A stretch of 64,000 nucleotides of DNA from an uncultured Hyphomicrobiales bacterium (GTDB taxonomy: Bacteria; Pseudomonadota; Alphaproteobacteria; Rhizobiales; Beijerinckiaceae): assembly GCA_903861645.1 (NCBI GenBank), contig CAIOVE010000019.1, forward strand, positions 1 through 64,000, given 5' to 3'. The notes beneath the pieces are model-generated. The model had not been told where the DNA came from and searched no databases. It worked only from the letters and a program-made list of their open reading frames with translations. Position numbers and translations under genes: made by a program. Position 1 is the first letter of the stretch. Every line of letters starts with the position of its first letter. Below, one piece after another: positions 53,770 through 63,453 of the stretch.

Positions 53770-55749
53770 ATGAACGACAAATCAGGCAACGACAAGCGCC
53801 GCGGCGGTCGCCCCGGCGGCGGCGGCGGAAAAGGCCGATCTTTCGGCGGCAATGGCGGCGGCAAGCCGCCAGGACGCGGCGACGGACCGCGTGGCGGCTT
53901 CAGGGGGCGCGATGGCGGCCCCTCCCGCGACGCCAGCGGCGAACGCCCCATGAAGCGCCGGTTCGACGGCCCGCGCGCGACGGGCGACGCGCCCGCGCGG
54001 AGCGGCGAAAAGCGCTTTGGCGACAAGCCTCGCTTTCAGGGCGACCGGCCCGGACGGCCCCAGACGCGGCCCTGGCGCGAGAAGGAAAAGCGCGAACGCG
54101 TCCAGCGCGAGGCGCCCGTAACCCCGCGCACCCATGAGCGGGCGGAAGGCGAGGAACGCATCGCCAAGGTCATCGCCCGCGCCGGCGTTTGCTCGCGCCG
54201 CGACGCGGAGGCCATGATCGAGGCCGGCCGCGTTTCCGTGAACGGCGCCATCATCAACTCCCCGGCCCTCAACGTCGGCCCCGGCGACCGCGTCGCCATC
54301 GACGGCGCGCCGCTGGCCCAGCGCGAGCGCACGCGGCTGTGGCTGTTCCACAAGCCCGCCGGCTACGTGACCACCGAAAGCGATCCGGAGGGCCGCGCGA
54401 CCATTCTGGACGTGCTGCCGAAGGAACTGCCGCGCGTCGTCACCGTCGGGCGCCTCGACATCAACACCGAGGGCCTGCTGCTGCTGACCAACGACGGCGG
54501 GCTGGCGCGCGTGCTCGAATTGCCCGCGACCGGCTGGCTGCGCCGCTATCGCGCCCGCGCCCATGGCGAGACCGATCAGGCCAAGCTCGACGCGCTGCGC
54601 GCCGGCGTCACGGTCGATGGCGTCGATTACGCCGGGATCGAGGCCCATTTCGATCGCGCGCAGGGCTCGAACGTCTGGCTGACGATCGGCCTGCGCGAGG
54701 GCAAGAACCGCGAGGTCAAGCGCGTGCTCGAACATATCGGGCTCGAGGTGAACCGGCTGATCCGCCTGTCCTTCGGTCCGTTCCAGCTTGGCGAACTCGC
54801 CGAGGGCATGGTCGAGGAAATCCCGACCCGCATCCTCAAGGACCAGCTCGGCGAGAAGCTCGCCACGCAAGCCGGCGTCGACTTCGAGGGGCCGGTCGCC
54901 GCGCGGCGCGAGGAGACAAGCTTCACCGACGCGCCACGCGCGCGCAGGGCCCCGCCAGCGGCGCATGAAGGGGACCGCGACCGCCGCGAGGACGCCCATT
55001 CCCGCGAGGAACGCCCGAAGGCGGACCGCGCGAAGCCCGGCGCGCGCAAGCATGTTTCGACCATGCGCAGCGAGGCCGCCGAAGGCCGGCCCGAGCGTGT
55101 GCGCATCGAGCGCGCGCGCACCACCGACCGACGGGGCCGCGAAGTCGCGGTCGAGCATTTGCGGCCCGTCGCGGGCAAGCCAGATCGCGGATCTCGCAAC
55201 GGACGCCGCTTCAGCGAGGAGCGCGGAGAACGGCCGCCCCGCCGCGACTTCGACGGTCCGCGTCCCGAGCGATCCTTCGACAAGCCGAGGGGCGAGCGCC
55301 CCGCGCGCGACGACAGGCCCCCGCGCGGCGATTTCGCCGGCAAGCCGCGAGGCGACAGGCCGCCCCGCCGCGAGGGCGACGCCCCGCGTCCCGGTCGGTC
55401 CTTCGACAAGCCTAGGGGCGAGCGATCCTTCCGCGAGGACAGGCCACCGCGCGGCGACTTCGCCGGCAAACCGAGGGGAGACAGGCCGCCCCGCCGCGAG
55501 GGCGACGCCCCGCGTCCCGGTCGATCCTTCGACAAGCCAAGGGGCGAGCGCCCCGCGCGCGACGACAGGCCACCGCGCGGCGATTTCGCCGGCAAGCCGA
55601 GGGGCGACAGGCCGCCCCGCCGCGAGGGCGACGCCCCGCGTCCCGGCCGGTCCTTCGACAAGCCAAGGGGCGGCAAGCCCGGCGGCGGTCCGCGCGCGGG
55701 CGGCCCCGGCAAGCCCAGGGGATCGCGCCCCCCACGCCGCGACGGCTGA
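53770..55749 (+). CDS. rluB: 23S rRNA pseudouridine synthase RluB-like, with long disordered ends
   Basis: A 659-residue protein in which only about residues 128-370 form the enzyme. An S4 RNA-binding domain ([19 protein letters not shown]) is followed by the RsuA/RluB catalytic domain with D230 in [13 protein letters not shown] and [15 protein letters not shown]. The first ~125 residues are Gly/Arg/Lys rich, and the last ~280 are Arg/Asp/Pro/Gly rich with 42-residue repeats. Disordered basic tails occur on alphaproteobacterial homologues and probably aid RNA binding; this one is long. Assignment to RluB (U2605) rather than RluE/F rests on domain order and context. rsmD follows after 6 bases. 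Confidence 0.85.
   Translation: MNDKSGNDKRRGGRPGGGGGKGRSFGGNGGGKPPGRGDGPRGGFRGRDGGPSRDASGERPMKRRFDGPRATGDAPARSGEKRFGDKPRFQGDRPGRPQTRPWREKEKRERVQREAPVTPRTHERAEGEERIAKVIARAGVCSRRDAEAMIEAGRVSVNGAIINSPALNVGPGDRVAIDGAPLAQRERTRLWLFHKPAGYVTTESDPEGRATILDVLPKELPRVVTVGRLDINTEGLLLLTNDGGLARVLELPATGWLRRYRARAHGETDQAKLDALRAGVTVDGVDYAGIEAHFDRAQGSNVWLTIGLREGKNREVKRVLEHIGLEVNRLIRLSFGPFQLGELAEGMVEEIPTRILKDQLGEKLATQAGVDFEGPVAARREETSFTDAPRARRAPPAAHEGDRDRREDAHSREERPKADRAKPGARKHVSTMRSEAAEGRPERVRIERARTTDRRGREVAVEHLRPVAGKPDRGSRNGRRFSEERGERPPRRDFDGPRPERSFDKPRGERPARDDRPPRGDFAGKPRGDRPPRREGDAPRPGRSFDKPRGERSFREDRPPRGDFAGKPRGDRPPRREGDAPRPGRSFDKPRGERPARDDRPPRGDFAGKPRGDRPPRREGDAPRPGRSFDKPRGGKPGGGPRAGGPGKPRGSRPPRRDG
55231..55680 (+). 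repeat. In-frame 126-base tandem repeat in the rluB tail (about 3.5 copies)
   Basis: Units start at 55231, 55357 and 55483, with a partial fourth from 55609. Each encodes 42 residues beginning RPPRR, with SFDKPRGER in the middle and [13 protein letters not shown] at the end. Units 2 and 3 differ only at the SFRED/PARDD segment; unit 1 is more divergent at its start. DNA similarity is very high, so copy number may vary between strains. Confidence 0.9.
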
Positions 55750-55755
55750 CGCTCC

Positions 55756-56313
55756 ATGCGGATCGTCGGCGGTCGACTGCGCGGACGCACGCTGAAGGGG
55801 CCTTCGTCGATGGCGGTTCGACCCACGTCGGACCGCCTGCGCGAAAGCCTTTTCAATATTCTGACCCACGCCTATGACGACCCGGTCCCCGACGCCCGCG
55901 TGATCGACCTTTTCGCGGGCACGGGCGCGCTCGGGCTGGAGGCGCTATCGCGCGGCGCGCGGCTGGCGCTGTTCGTGGATGACGGGTCGGAGGCGCGGGC
56001 CCTGCTGCGCGCCAATGTCGAGGCGCTCGGACTTGGCGGCGAGACCCGCGTTTTCCGTCGCGACGCGACGAAACTCGGCGCCATGCCGCCGCAAGATGCC
56101 TTCACCCTCGCCTTTCTGGACCCGCCCTATGGGCGCGACCTCGCGCCGCGCGCGCTGGCGTCCTTGCGCGATGGAGGCTGGCTCGCGCCCGGCGCGCTGT
56201 GTCTGGTCGAGGAAGCCGCCGCCGCCGAGATTCCCGCGCCCGAGGGCTTCGCCCTTCTCGAGCGTCGCGACTTCGGCGACACGCGCGTCGACTTCCTGCG
56301 CCGCGAAGGCTGA
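55756..56313 (+). CDS. rsmD: 16S rRNA (guanine(966)-N2)-methyltransferase
   Basis: This 185-residue SAM-dependent enzyme methylates G966 in the small-subunit rRNA. The start MRIVGGRLRGRTL is diagnostic. VIDLFAGTGALGLEALSRGA is the SAM site, and LDPPYG is the catalytic N6/N2-methyltransferase motif. TSDRLRESLFNIL is also conserved. It is co-transcribed with rluB and converges on a Rieske oxygenase gene two bases away. Confidence 0.94.
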   Translation: MRIVGGRLRGRTLKGPSSMAVRPTSDRLRESLFNILTHAYDDPVPDARVIDLFAGTGALGLEALSRGARLALFVDDGSEARALLRANVEALGLGGETRVFRRDATKLGAMPPQDAFTLAFLDPPYGRDLAPRALASLRDGGWLAPGALCLVEEAAAAEIPAPEGFALLERRDFGDTRVDFLRREG

Positions 56314-56315
56314 CC

Positions 56316-57335
56316 TCAGGCGCGCGCTTCCTCCAGATCCTTCGCGCGCCGCAGAATGCGCCGCGCCTCGTTCACCGCCTTGTCGGCGGCGAGATTGACG
56401 AGCGGCGGACCGCCGAGATCGAGCATGCGCTGCTGATCGCGCAGGATCACCGCGTCCTCCTCGAAGGCCGTGCGGTTCATGCGATGCAGCAGGTCGGTCA
56501 GGGCGGGATCGTTGATCCGAAGCCGCCGCGAGATCGACCAGAAGTAATGGGTCGTGCGCTCGGTTTCGGGCGTCAGATGGTTCAGCACGACGTGATGCAC
56601 GAGGTCGGGGTCGTCGACCATCCCGGCGGGACGGGCCTCGACGCGGATGTGGATATGATTGGGCGGAATGAACGTGATGTTCTGATAGCGGTCGATATGG
56701 CCCTTGAACTGCCGGATCGTATGGAAGATCGGCGCCGGCTCGACGTCGAGCATTTCGCGCCGCGCGATGACCCGATCCCCCTCGACCCTGACGACAAGCG
56801 GGTTTTCCTGGATGCCGCTCGACGCCAAGGTCGTCTTGTGCACGAAGGTCAAATGGGTGAGGTCGAGAAGATTATCGACAATCAATTGCCAGTTGGCCTC
56901 GATCAGCAGGTGATCGCGCGCCGGCGCCCACTCCGCGCCGCTGTTCTCGGGAAAATCGGGAACAAGCGCCGGATCGGCCCTTGCCGTGTCGCCCATCCAG
57001 ATGAAAACCAGTTCCGACTTTTCAACGATCGGGTAGGAGCGCGCCGCGAAGCCGGCGGGAATTTCCTTCTGCGCGGGAATGTGCGCGCAATGGCCATCGG
57101 CGCCGAACCTGATGCCGTGATAGCCGCATTCGATTTCATCGCCGTGCAGATGGCCGCGCGACAGCATGTAGAGACGATGCGGGCAACGATCGTCGAGCGC
57201 CGCGACGCCGCCATCCAGTCGCCGATAGAAGACCAGCGGAACGCCGCAGATCATGCGGGAGAGCGGCGCGCGCCTGATCTCCGGCGAGCGCGCGCAGACG
57301 TACCATTGGTCAAGCAGAAATGGACTTTTCGCCAC
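56316..57335 (-). CDS. VanA-like Rieske oxygenase
   Basis: A 339-residue oxygenase alpha subunit of the vanillate O-demethylase/toluenesulfonate monooxygenase group. The Rieske site is C51-x-H53 (CPHRLYMLS) and C70-x-x-H73 (CGYHGI). The iron site is DNLLDLTHLTFVH with D158, H161 and H166. I start at GTG 57335 (VAKSPFLLDQWYVCA), preceded by GGGGGAAG, which gives the usual N-terminus. The needed VanB-type reductase is not adjacent; one is encoded at 45.0-46.0 kb. Confidence 0.88.
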   Translation of the reverse strand: MAKSPFLLDQWYVCARSPEIRRAPLSRMICGVPLVFYRRLDGGVAALDDRCPHRLYMLSRGHLHGDEIECGYHGIRFGADGHCAHIPAQKEIPAGFAARSYPIVEKSELVFIWMGDTARADPALVPDFPENSGAEWAPARDHLLIEANWQLIVDNLLDLTHLTFVHKTTLASSGIQENPLVVRVEGDRVIARREMLDVEPAPIFHTIRQFKGHIDRYQNITFIPPNHIHIRVEARPAGMVDDPDLVHHVVLNHLTPETERTTHYFWSISRRLRINDPALTDLLHRMNRTAFEEDAVILRDQQRMLDLGGPPLVNLAADKAVNEARRILRRAKDLEEARA

Positions 57336-57431
57336 GCGCGCTTCCCCCGACGGCGGAATATTTCCAGGGAAAACTAAGGCCGGGCCATGGGAAGTCAATC
57401 GCGCCGACGCGAGACGCCCGGTTCCGGAAAT

Positions 57432-57776
57432 TCAAAGGGCGGCGGCGGGACGGTCGTAACGCCGGGTCGACCAAAAAAGCGCGGCGATCCAGCCGATGCC
57501 CGTCCATCCCAGCAAGCCGTTCAGAGCGACGATCCGGAGGCGCGCGGGATGGCCCCGCCAGACGGCGACGGCCCCCGGCGCGCCATAAACGACCGCGACA
57601 ACAAGCCACATCAGGACTTGCAGGGTGAAATCCCAACCCATCCAGAGTCGCAAGAGAACGATGAGCGTGAACAAGGCCTGCACGACGATATCGATCGACG
57701 TGATCGAATTACGCATCCTGGGCTCGCCACGGGACGCGCCCTCGACCTTTCGCGATTTGTCCAAACGAAGGTTCAT
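57432..57776 (-). CDS. Superinfection-immunity family small membrane protein
   Basis: A 114-residue protein with three hydrophobic segments (about residues 31-48, 51-73 and 83-103). The C-terminal ALNGLLGWTGIGWIAALFW matches the Imm_superinfect family, named for the T4 Imm protein that blocks DNA entry by superinfecting phage. Many bacterial members are chromosomal with no shown role in immunity. An RGHPAR loop precedes the last segment, as in the family. Its start overlaps the stop of the next membrane gene (ATGA). Confidence 0.7.
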   Translation of the reverse strand: MNLRLDKSRKVEGASRGEPRMRNSITSIDIVVQALFTLIVLLRLWMGWDFTLQVLMWLVVAVVYGAPGAVAVWRGHPARLRIVALNGLLGWTGIGWIAALFWSTRRYDRPAAAL

Positions 57777-58402
57777 GGCGCGCGCCTCCCCCCGCTATTC
57801 AGGAACAGGTCGATCGCCAGAACGATCTGCATGCAAATACCGAGGTAGAGCAACAAATCGAGCGCGTCGCTCAGTCGCGTCATGAGAAACGCGCCGACGG
57901 GAGGCACCAGAAAATAATCGACGCCAAAAACACTCATCGCGATGGCGAACATGGCCGCCTTGCGATCGAACAGAATGATGGCGAGGATGATCGGCACGAC
58001 AAAGGTCGCGACGCGGAAATGACGTGGATCTCCGTCAAGAAATCTGTCGAACAATATGGCGACGAGCACAAGCACCATCGCGCCCGGCACGCGGGTCGCG
58101 GGCGGCAATTCCCGACAGGCGAGCAGGACCTGCTCCACGAGGCCGCCCCGCCCCTCGCCGCTCAACGCGCGGCGGGCGAGAAACGCGCACATGGCGCTCA
58201 GCGCAACGGCGATCGCCGCCCCATCGTAGGCGCTGACCAGGCGAATGGTCAGCAGCGACAACAGCACCACATACATGGCCAACGCGACGCCAAGCCGGGC
58301 CACGGGCAGCCTTTGGATATGTCGGAAGGACGACATGCGCCAACTCGTCTCGTTCAGGATGGCGATCCGCTGGTTCGCGACGCCACCCGATTCACTCCTC
58401 AT
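57773..58402 (-). CDS. DUF4118-like membrane protein
   Basis: A protein of about 209 residues with five or so hydrophobic segments. VDYFLVPPVGAFLMTRLSDALDLLLYLG resembles the DUF4118 four-helix region found in KdpD and other sensor kinases, but no kinase or other cytoplasmic output domain is present. A shorter start at 58336 (MSSFRHIQRLPVARLG) is plausible. It is translationally coupled to the superinfection-immunity-like gene downstream. The function is unknown. Confidence 0.6.
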   Translation of the reverse strand: MRSESGGVANQRIAILNETSWRMSSFRHIQRLPVARLGVALAMYVVLLSLLTIRLVSAYDGAAIAVALSAMCAFLARRALSGEGRGGLVEQVLLACRELPPATRVPGAMVLVLVAILFDRFLDGDPRHFRVATFVVPIILAIILFDRKAAMFAIAMSVFGVDYFLVPPVGAFLMTRLSDALDLLLYLGICMQIVLAIDLFLNSGGRRAP

Positions 58403-58455
58403 GAGTGAACCATCGCAACGGTTAACGGGCTGTATTCAAGACCTGGAGCAGGCGA

Positions 58456-59553
58456 TCACATTCGCAAAATAGGCTTGATGGCCACGCCGCTGTCCGCGTC
58501 GCGCAGGGCCTCGGCAATCTGTTCGAACGGGTAGAATTTCACGAGGCGATCAAACGGGAAACGCCCGTCCATGAAGAAATCGACAAGACGCGGGATGAAG
58601 ATATCCGGCACGCTGTCGCCCTGAACGATGCCGCGAATGGTTCGCCCGCGCAGCATCGAGCCGAGGATTTTCACCGGCGCGGTCTGGGCGGGGCTCTTGT
58701 TGGCGATCAGGCCGCATGTCCCCAGCGGCCCCACGCAGTCAATCGCCTGTTCGATGCATTTATCGTTGGCCGTGGTGTCGAGCGCGTGGTCGACGCCCGT
58801 CCCGGTGGCGGCGAGGATTTCCCTCAGCGCGTCGCTCTTGCCGCCGTCAATGACGTGCGTCGCGCCGAGCTCGCGGGCGAGCGCCAGCCGCTCGGGCACG
58901 ACATCGATGGCGAAAATCCGCGAGGCGCCGGCGATGCGCGCCGCCATGACCGCGGCAAGCCCCACCGCGCCGACGCCAAAAACGGCGATCGTCTGGCCCG
59001 CGCGCAGGCCAAGCGAGTTGAGCACCGCGCCGGAGCCCGTTTGCAGGCCGCAGCCCAGCGGCCCCAGCAACTCGAGCGGCGCGTCCTTGCGCACCTTGAT
59101 GGCGTTGCGTTCGTTGGCGATGGCATGGGTCGCGAAGGAGGATTGGCCGAAGAAATTCCCGTGAATGGCGCCGCCGTCGCCGCTCAGGGTCGTCGAGCCA
59201 TCCAGCCGCTTGCCGGAAAAGCAGACGGCCGCGACCTCGTGACAATAGGACGGCTTGCCCACCGCGCAGGTGGGGCAGGCGCCGCAGGAGTCGAAGGTCA
59301 TCACGACATGATCGCCGGGCGCGAGCTTCGTGACATTGGCGCCGACCTTCTCCACGACGCCGGCGCCCTCGTGGCCAAGCACGATGGGGCGCGGCGACAG
59401 GCCGGGAACCTGCGCGACCTTGATGTCGGTGTGGCAGATGCCCGTCGCGACGACGCGCACGAGCACCTCATGCGCGCGCGGCTCGTCGACGGCGACGCAC
59501 TCGATCGGCATTCGCAGCGAATGTTCGCGCAATACGGCGGCGCGCATGTTCAT
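58456..59553 (-). CDS. Zinc-dependent aryl/alkyl alcohol dehydrogenase
   Basis: A 365-residue medium-chain dehydrogenase. Catalytic zinc ligands lie in ATGICHTD and LGHEGAGVVE, and structural zinc cysteines in CGACPTCAVGKPSYC. GVGAVGLAAVMAARIAGA binds NAD, and D after the next strand (IFAIDVVPERL) indicates NAD preference. Overall pattern and LRGRTIRGIVQGDS are like aryl-alcohol (XylB-type) dehydrogenases, which fits the nearby VanA-like oxygenase. It is transcribed alone. Confidence 0.88.
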   Translation of the reverse strand: MNMRAAVLREHSLRMPIECVAVDEPRAHEVLVRVVATGICHTDIKVAQVPGLSPRPIVLGHEGAGVVEKVGANVTKLAPGDHVVMTFDSCGACPTCAVGKPSYCHEVAAVCFSGKRLDGSTTLSGDGGAIHGNFFGQSSFATHAIANERNAIKVRKDAPLELLGPLGCGLQTGSGAVLNSLGLRAGQTIAVFGVGAVGLAAVMAARIAGASRIFAIDVVPERLALARELGATHVIDGGKSDALREILAATGTGVDHALDTTANDKCIEQAIDCVGPLGTCGLIANKSPAQTAPVKILGSMLRGRTIRGIVQGDSVPDIFIPRLVDFFMDGRFPFDRLVKFYPFEQIAEALRDADSGVAIKPILRM

Positions 59554-59646
59554 GGTGGTCTCCGGACGGCTCGGACGCTGGATGGTGGCGTCGCGAAGGT
59601 AGATTTGCGCGGCGCTTTGTCAATCAGGCGCGAGCCGCGGCGACGC

Positions 59647-59682
59647 CAACAAAAAAGCCGCCCCACGGGGCGGCTTTCGTTG
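59647..59682 (-). terminator. Rho-independent terminator of secA
   Basis: AAGCCGCCCC and GGGGCGGCTT form a perfect GC-rich stem around a tiny AC centre (effectively a 4-base loop). On the minus strand the stem is followed by TTTTTT. Outer CCAAC/GTTGG pairs extend it. It starts about 20 bases after the secA stop and is the clearest terminator in the window. Confidence 0.88.
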
Positions 59683-59702
59683 GATGGATCGGCGGGGCCG
59701 GC

Positions 59703-62525
59703 TCAGACCAGCACGCCGTGGCAGTGCTTGAACTTCTTGCCCGAACCGCAAGGGCAGGCTTCGTTGCGACCGACCTTGCCCCAGGTCGAGGGGTCGTTGG
59801 GATCGCGCGGCGGCTGCTGGCTGGCGTCCGGGCCAAGCGAAACACCGAGCGCTTGCGGCGCGAGGCCGCCGCCAGCGATCAAGGCGTTGATCTCGTTGAT
59901 TCGCTCCTGCTCCTCGGGCGTCGGCGGCGCGTCGAAGACCTGCTGGGGCGGTTCTTGAGGCGGTTGCTCGAACGCGACCTCGATGCGCATCAACTGCGCC
60001 GTCGAGACCTCGTGCCAGCGATTGATGAGTCCGTTGAAAAGTTCAAACGCCTCGGACTTGTATTCGTTCAGCGGGTCGCGCTGGGCGTAGCCGCGCAGGC
60101 CGACCACCTGACGCAGATGGTCGAGCATCACCAGATGCTCGCGCCAGAAATGATCGAGCACCTGCAACACGACCTGCTTCTCGACATAGCGCATGAGGTC
60201 GGGCGTGTTCTTCTCGACGCGGGCGGCGTAGCCCTCGTCGGCGGCCTTGTGGAGACGCTCGCGAATTTCGTCGCCCGCGATGCCCTCCTCCTTCGCCCAT
60301 TCGGCGATCGGCAGATCAAGGTTGAGGTTCGTTTTGACGTCCTCGTCGAGGCCCGCCACGTTCCACTGATCGGGATAGGCGTCCTTGGCGATATGGCGCG
60401 ACACCATCTCGTCGACGACATTGGCGCGGAAGTTGCCGACCGTCTCCTCGAGCGAATCCTGCGCCATCATCTCGCGGCGCTGCTCGAACACGACCTTGCG
60501 CTGGTCGTTCATGACGTTGTCGTATTTCAGGATGTTCTTGCGGATGTCGAAGTTGCGCGCCTCGACCTTCTGCTGCGCCTTTTCCAGCGCCTTGTTGATC
60601 CACGGATGGATGATCGCCTCGTCTTCCTTGAGGCCAAGGCGCTTGAGCATCGTGTCCATGCGATCCGAGCCGAAGATCCGCATGAGATCGTCCTGCAGAC
60701 CCAGATAGAACTTCGAGCGGCCGGGGTCGCCCTGACGACCCGAGCGACCGCGCAACTGGTTATCGATGCGGCGGCTTTCGTGACGCTCAGTGCCGATGAT
60801 GTAGAGACCGCCGGCGGCGATGGCCTTCTCCTTGAACGAGGCGACCTCGGCGCGGATTTCATCCTCGCGCGCCTTGCGCTCGGCCTCGTCGACGATGCCC
60901 TTGCATTCCTGCGCGACGCGCATCTCGACGTTGCCGCCAAGCTGAATGTCGGTGCCGCGGCCGGCCATGTTGGTGGCGACGGTGATGGCGCCGGGCACGC
61001 CCGCCTCGGCGACGATATAGGCTTCCTGCTCGTGGAAGCGGGCGTTGAGCACGGCGAAGAGTTTCGACGGGCGACCCTCGCGCGCCGCCGCGTAGAGCGG
61101 CAGCAGACCCCGGGGATCCTCGAAGTCGATCATCTTGTAGCCGTTCTCGATCAGGAACTCGGCCAGTTGCTCGGATTTCTCGATGGAGGTCGTGCCCACG
61201 AGCAGGGGCTGCAATTTTTCGCTCGCCGCCTCGATCTCGCGGACGATGGCCTTCAGCTTCTCGCCCGACGTCCGATAGACCTCGTCGTCCTCGTCGACGC
61301 GCGACACGGCGCGGTTGGTGGGAATCTCCACCACGTCGAGCCTGTAGATTTCGGCGAATTCGTCGGCCTCCGTCGCGGCCGTGCCGGTCATGCCGGCAAG
61401 CTTGTCGTAAAGGCGGAAGTAGTTCTGGAAGGTGATCGAGGCGAGCGTCACGTTCTCGGGCTGAACGGTGACGTGTTCCTTGGCCTCGATGGCCTGATGC
61501 AGGCCCTCGGAATAACGGCGACCGGGCATCATGCGACCGGTGAACTCGTCGATGATGACGACCTCGCCGTTGCGAACGATGTAATCCTTGTCGCGCTGGA
61601 ACAGCATGTGCGCCTTGAGCGCCTGCTGGACGTGATGAACGAGCGTCACGTTCGCCGCGTCGTACATGGAGCCTTCGCGCAGCAGGTCCGCGCCGGCGAG
61701 CAGCTCCTCCATGTATTCGTTGCCGGCCTCGTTGAGGTTGACCGTGCGCTGCTTCTCGTCGAGTTCGTAATGTTCCTTGCCGAGCCGGGGGATCAGGGCG
61801 TCGATCTGGTTGTAGAGATCGGACTTGTCCTCGGACGGGCCGGAAATGATGAGCGGCGTGCGCGCCTCGTCGACGAGAATCGAGTCGACCTCGTCGACGA
61901 TCGCGAAATTGTGCCCGCGCTGCACCATCTGCGCGAGCTCGTATTTCATGTTGTCGCGCAGATAGTCGAAGCCGAATTCGTTGTTCGTGCCGTAGGTGAT
62001 GTCGGCGGCGTAGGCCTCGCGACGCTGGTCGTCGTCGAGCCCGTGCACGATGACGCCGACGCCCAGGCCCAGGAACTTGTAGACTTGGCCCATCCAGCCG
62101 GCGTCGCGGCTGGCGAGATAGTCGTTCACCGTGACGACATGCACGCCCTTGCCGCTCAACGCATTGAGATAGCAGGCAAGCGTTGCGACGAGAGTCTTGC
62201 CCTCGCCCGTGCGCATCTCGGCGATGGCGCCCTCGTGCAGCACCATGCCGCCGATCATCTGAACATCGAAATGTCGCTGACCGAGGGTGCGGCGCGCGGC
62301 CTCGCGCACGGTGGCGAAGGCCGGAGCGAGAATGTCGTCGAGAGTCTTGCCCGCGGCCAGTTGGGCGCGGAATTCATCGGTGCGCGCGCGAAGTTGCTCG
62401 TCGGTCAGTTTGGCGACATCGGCCTCAAGCGCGGCGATGGCCGCCACCTTGGGAGCATAAGTCTTGAGGCGTCGGTCATTGGCGGAGCCAAACAACCTGC
62501 GCGCGATCGCACCGAGCATCAGCAA
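59703..62525 (-). CDS. secA: Preprotein translocase ATPase SecA
   Basis: This 940-residue motor drives Sec-dependent export through SecYEG. The start [21 protein letters not shown] is typical. EMRTGEGKT is Walker [14 protein letters not shown] is the DEAD-like Walker B, and [14 protein letters not shown] is a helicase motif. The C-terminal zinc site C924-x-C926 and C935-H936 ([14 protein letters not shown]), which binds SecB and lipids, is intact. A strong terminator follows. Confidence 0.97.
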   Translation of the reverse strand: MLMLGAIARRLFGSANDRRLKTYAPKVAAIAALEADVAKLTDEQLRARTDEFRAQLAAGKTLDDILAPAFATVREAARRTLGQRHFDVQMIGGMVLHEGAIAEMRTGEGKTLVATLACYLNALSGKGVHVVTVNDYLASRDAGWMGQVYKFLGLGVGVIVHGLDDDQRREAYAADITYGTNNEFGFDYLRDNMKYELAQMVQRGHNFAIVDEVDSILVDEARTPLIISGPSEDKSDLYNQIDALIPRLGKEHYELDEKQRTVNLNEAGNEYMEELLAGADLLREGSMYDAANVTLVHHVQQALKAHMLFQRDKDYIVRNGEVVIIDEFTGRMMPGRRYSEGLHQAIEAKEHVTVQPENVTLASITFQNYFRLYDKLAGMTGTAATEADEFAEIYRLDVVEIPTNRAVSRVDEDDEVYRTSGEKLKAIVREIEAASEKLQPLLVGTTSIEKSEQLAEFLIENGYKMIDFEDPRGLLPLYAAAREGRPSKLFAVLNARFHEQEAYIVAEAGVPGAITVATNMAGRGTDIQLGGNVEMRVAQECKGIVDEAERKAREDEIRAEVASFKEKAIAAGGLYIIGTERHESRRIDNQLRGRSGRQGDPGRSKFYLGLQDDLMRIFGSDRMDTMLKRLGLKEDEAIIHPWINKALEKAQQKVEARNFDIRKNILKYDNVMNDQRKVVFEQRREMMAQDSLEETVGNFRANVVDEMVSRHIAKDAYPDQWNVAGLDEDVKTNLNLDLPIAEWAKEEGIAGDEIRERLHKAADEGYAARVEKNTPDLMRYVEKQVVLQVLDHFWREHLVMLDHLRQVVGLRGYAQRDPLNEYKSEAFELFNGLINRWHEVSTAQLMRIEVAFEQPPQEPPQQVFDAPPTPEEQERINEINALIAGGGLAPQALGVSLGPDASQQPPRDPNDPSTWGKVGRNEACPCGSGKKFKHCHGVLV

Positions 62526-62629
62526 CTAATCCTTCTGAGACGGCCCGGCGGCGGCGCCCGGAAATCCGACCGTGAGATATGAGCGGGATGGCGGCTTGTC
62601 AATCAGCCCCGCGCGCCCGACCGGCTAAG

Positions 62630-63259
62630 TCATTTCAATAAAACATAAATATCCACCTCAAGCTCGCTATCCTCGGCGTCCTTGGGCGTGGTGAGGTATT
62701 CCTCGATGAACAGGTTCTGGGCTTCCAGGCCTTTTTCGTCGAGATAGGCCGTGATGGCCTCGTAGCTGGTGTCGATATCGTCGTAGCTGCCGCGATGTTC
62801 GAATTTCATCGCCTTGCCGGCCGGCGTCTCGCCGAGCGCCACGTTCTGGCCGAGGGCCGGCGCCGTTTCGGGCTTGGCCGCCAGCGGCAGCATGGCGGTG
62901 AACTTGAACCCCTGATCGTCGGTTTCCGTGAAAACGGAAACCGGTCGGCCGCCCGGCTGCAGTCCAGCCTTGGTCATTTCCGCGCGCAGGGTTTCCAGCG
63001 CCTTCATGACGGTCGGCAGCCCCGCCTCCCATTCGGCGGAACCGCTCAGGGTCAACGCCGGGCGGGCGGCGAGGGTCAGGGAAGCGACCGAGCCGACGTC
63101 GGCCGACGCCGGCGGATCATCGGGCGTCGTTTCCGTGGCGGATGGCGGCGAGGCCGGCGCCGGCGTCTCGGAAGATTGAGCAAAGGCGGGCGCGGCGGCG
63201 AAAACGCCCGCGAACGCCAGCGCGCGCAAGACCCGCGGGAAAGACTGGATGATCGACAT
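62630..63259 (-). CDS. Exported GyrI-like (effector-binding domain) protein
   Basis: A 209-residue protein with a signal peptide ending in APAFAQS, a Pro/Thr/Ala-rich linker (about residues 28-55), and a GyrI/AraC effector-binding-like domain (PVSVFTETDDQGFKFTAMLPL, then KFEHRGSYDDIDTSYEAI and an EEYLTTPKDAE region). Such domains bind small hydrophobic molecules, but a periplasmic version has no known ligand. The ATG at 63259 follows CCGGAGCC; the longer upstream frame has no features. It is divergent from dapF across 194 bases with no clear element. Confidence 0.82.
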   Translation of the reverse strand: MSIIQSFPRVLRALAFAGVFAAAPAFAQSSETPAPASPPSATETTPDDPPASADVGSVASLTLAARPALTLSGSAEWEAGLPTVMKALETLRAEMTKAGLQPGGRPVSVFTETDDQGFKFTAMLPLAAKPETAPALGQNVALGETPAGKAMKFEHRGSYDDIDTSYEAITAYLDEKGLEAQNLFIEEYLTTPKDAEDSELEVDIYVLLK

Positions 63260-63453
63260 GCAAGGCTCCGGCGGGCAGTACGCCTCGAACCGCGCTGGGG
63301 CGATTCTCGATTGAGCTTCATTTAGGCGTAAGCTTGGGACAAATCCAAGGCAAGCGCGGGTCAAAAATCCGTTTTTCGGCGAATGGCGGGTTGTGGGAGC
63401 CGCCCCGGTGGGATTATGCGTGTGCGCCCCGCGTCCCGCGACGGATATTGGCC

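Noticed and set aside
55201-55700. The regular repeats in this stretch as a possible CRISPR array
   Set aside because: The units are 126 bases, contiguous, in frame with rluB, and have no unique spacers between short repeats.
53782-55869. A 695-codon minus-strand frame opposite rluB
   Set aside because: Its repeats simply mirror the rluB repeat tail, and the sense frame holds the S4 and synthase domains.
59718-62582. A 954-codon plus-strand open frame opposite secA
   Set aside because: It mirrors secA over its whole length and has a Val/Asp/Leu/His-rich composition without domain signatures; it is a shadow frame.
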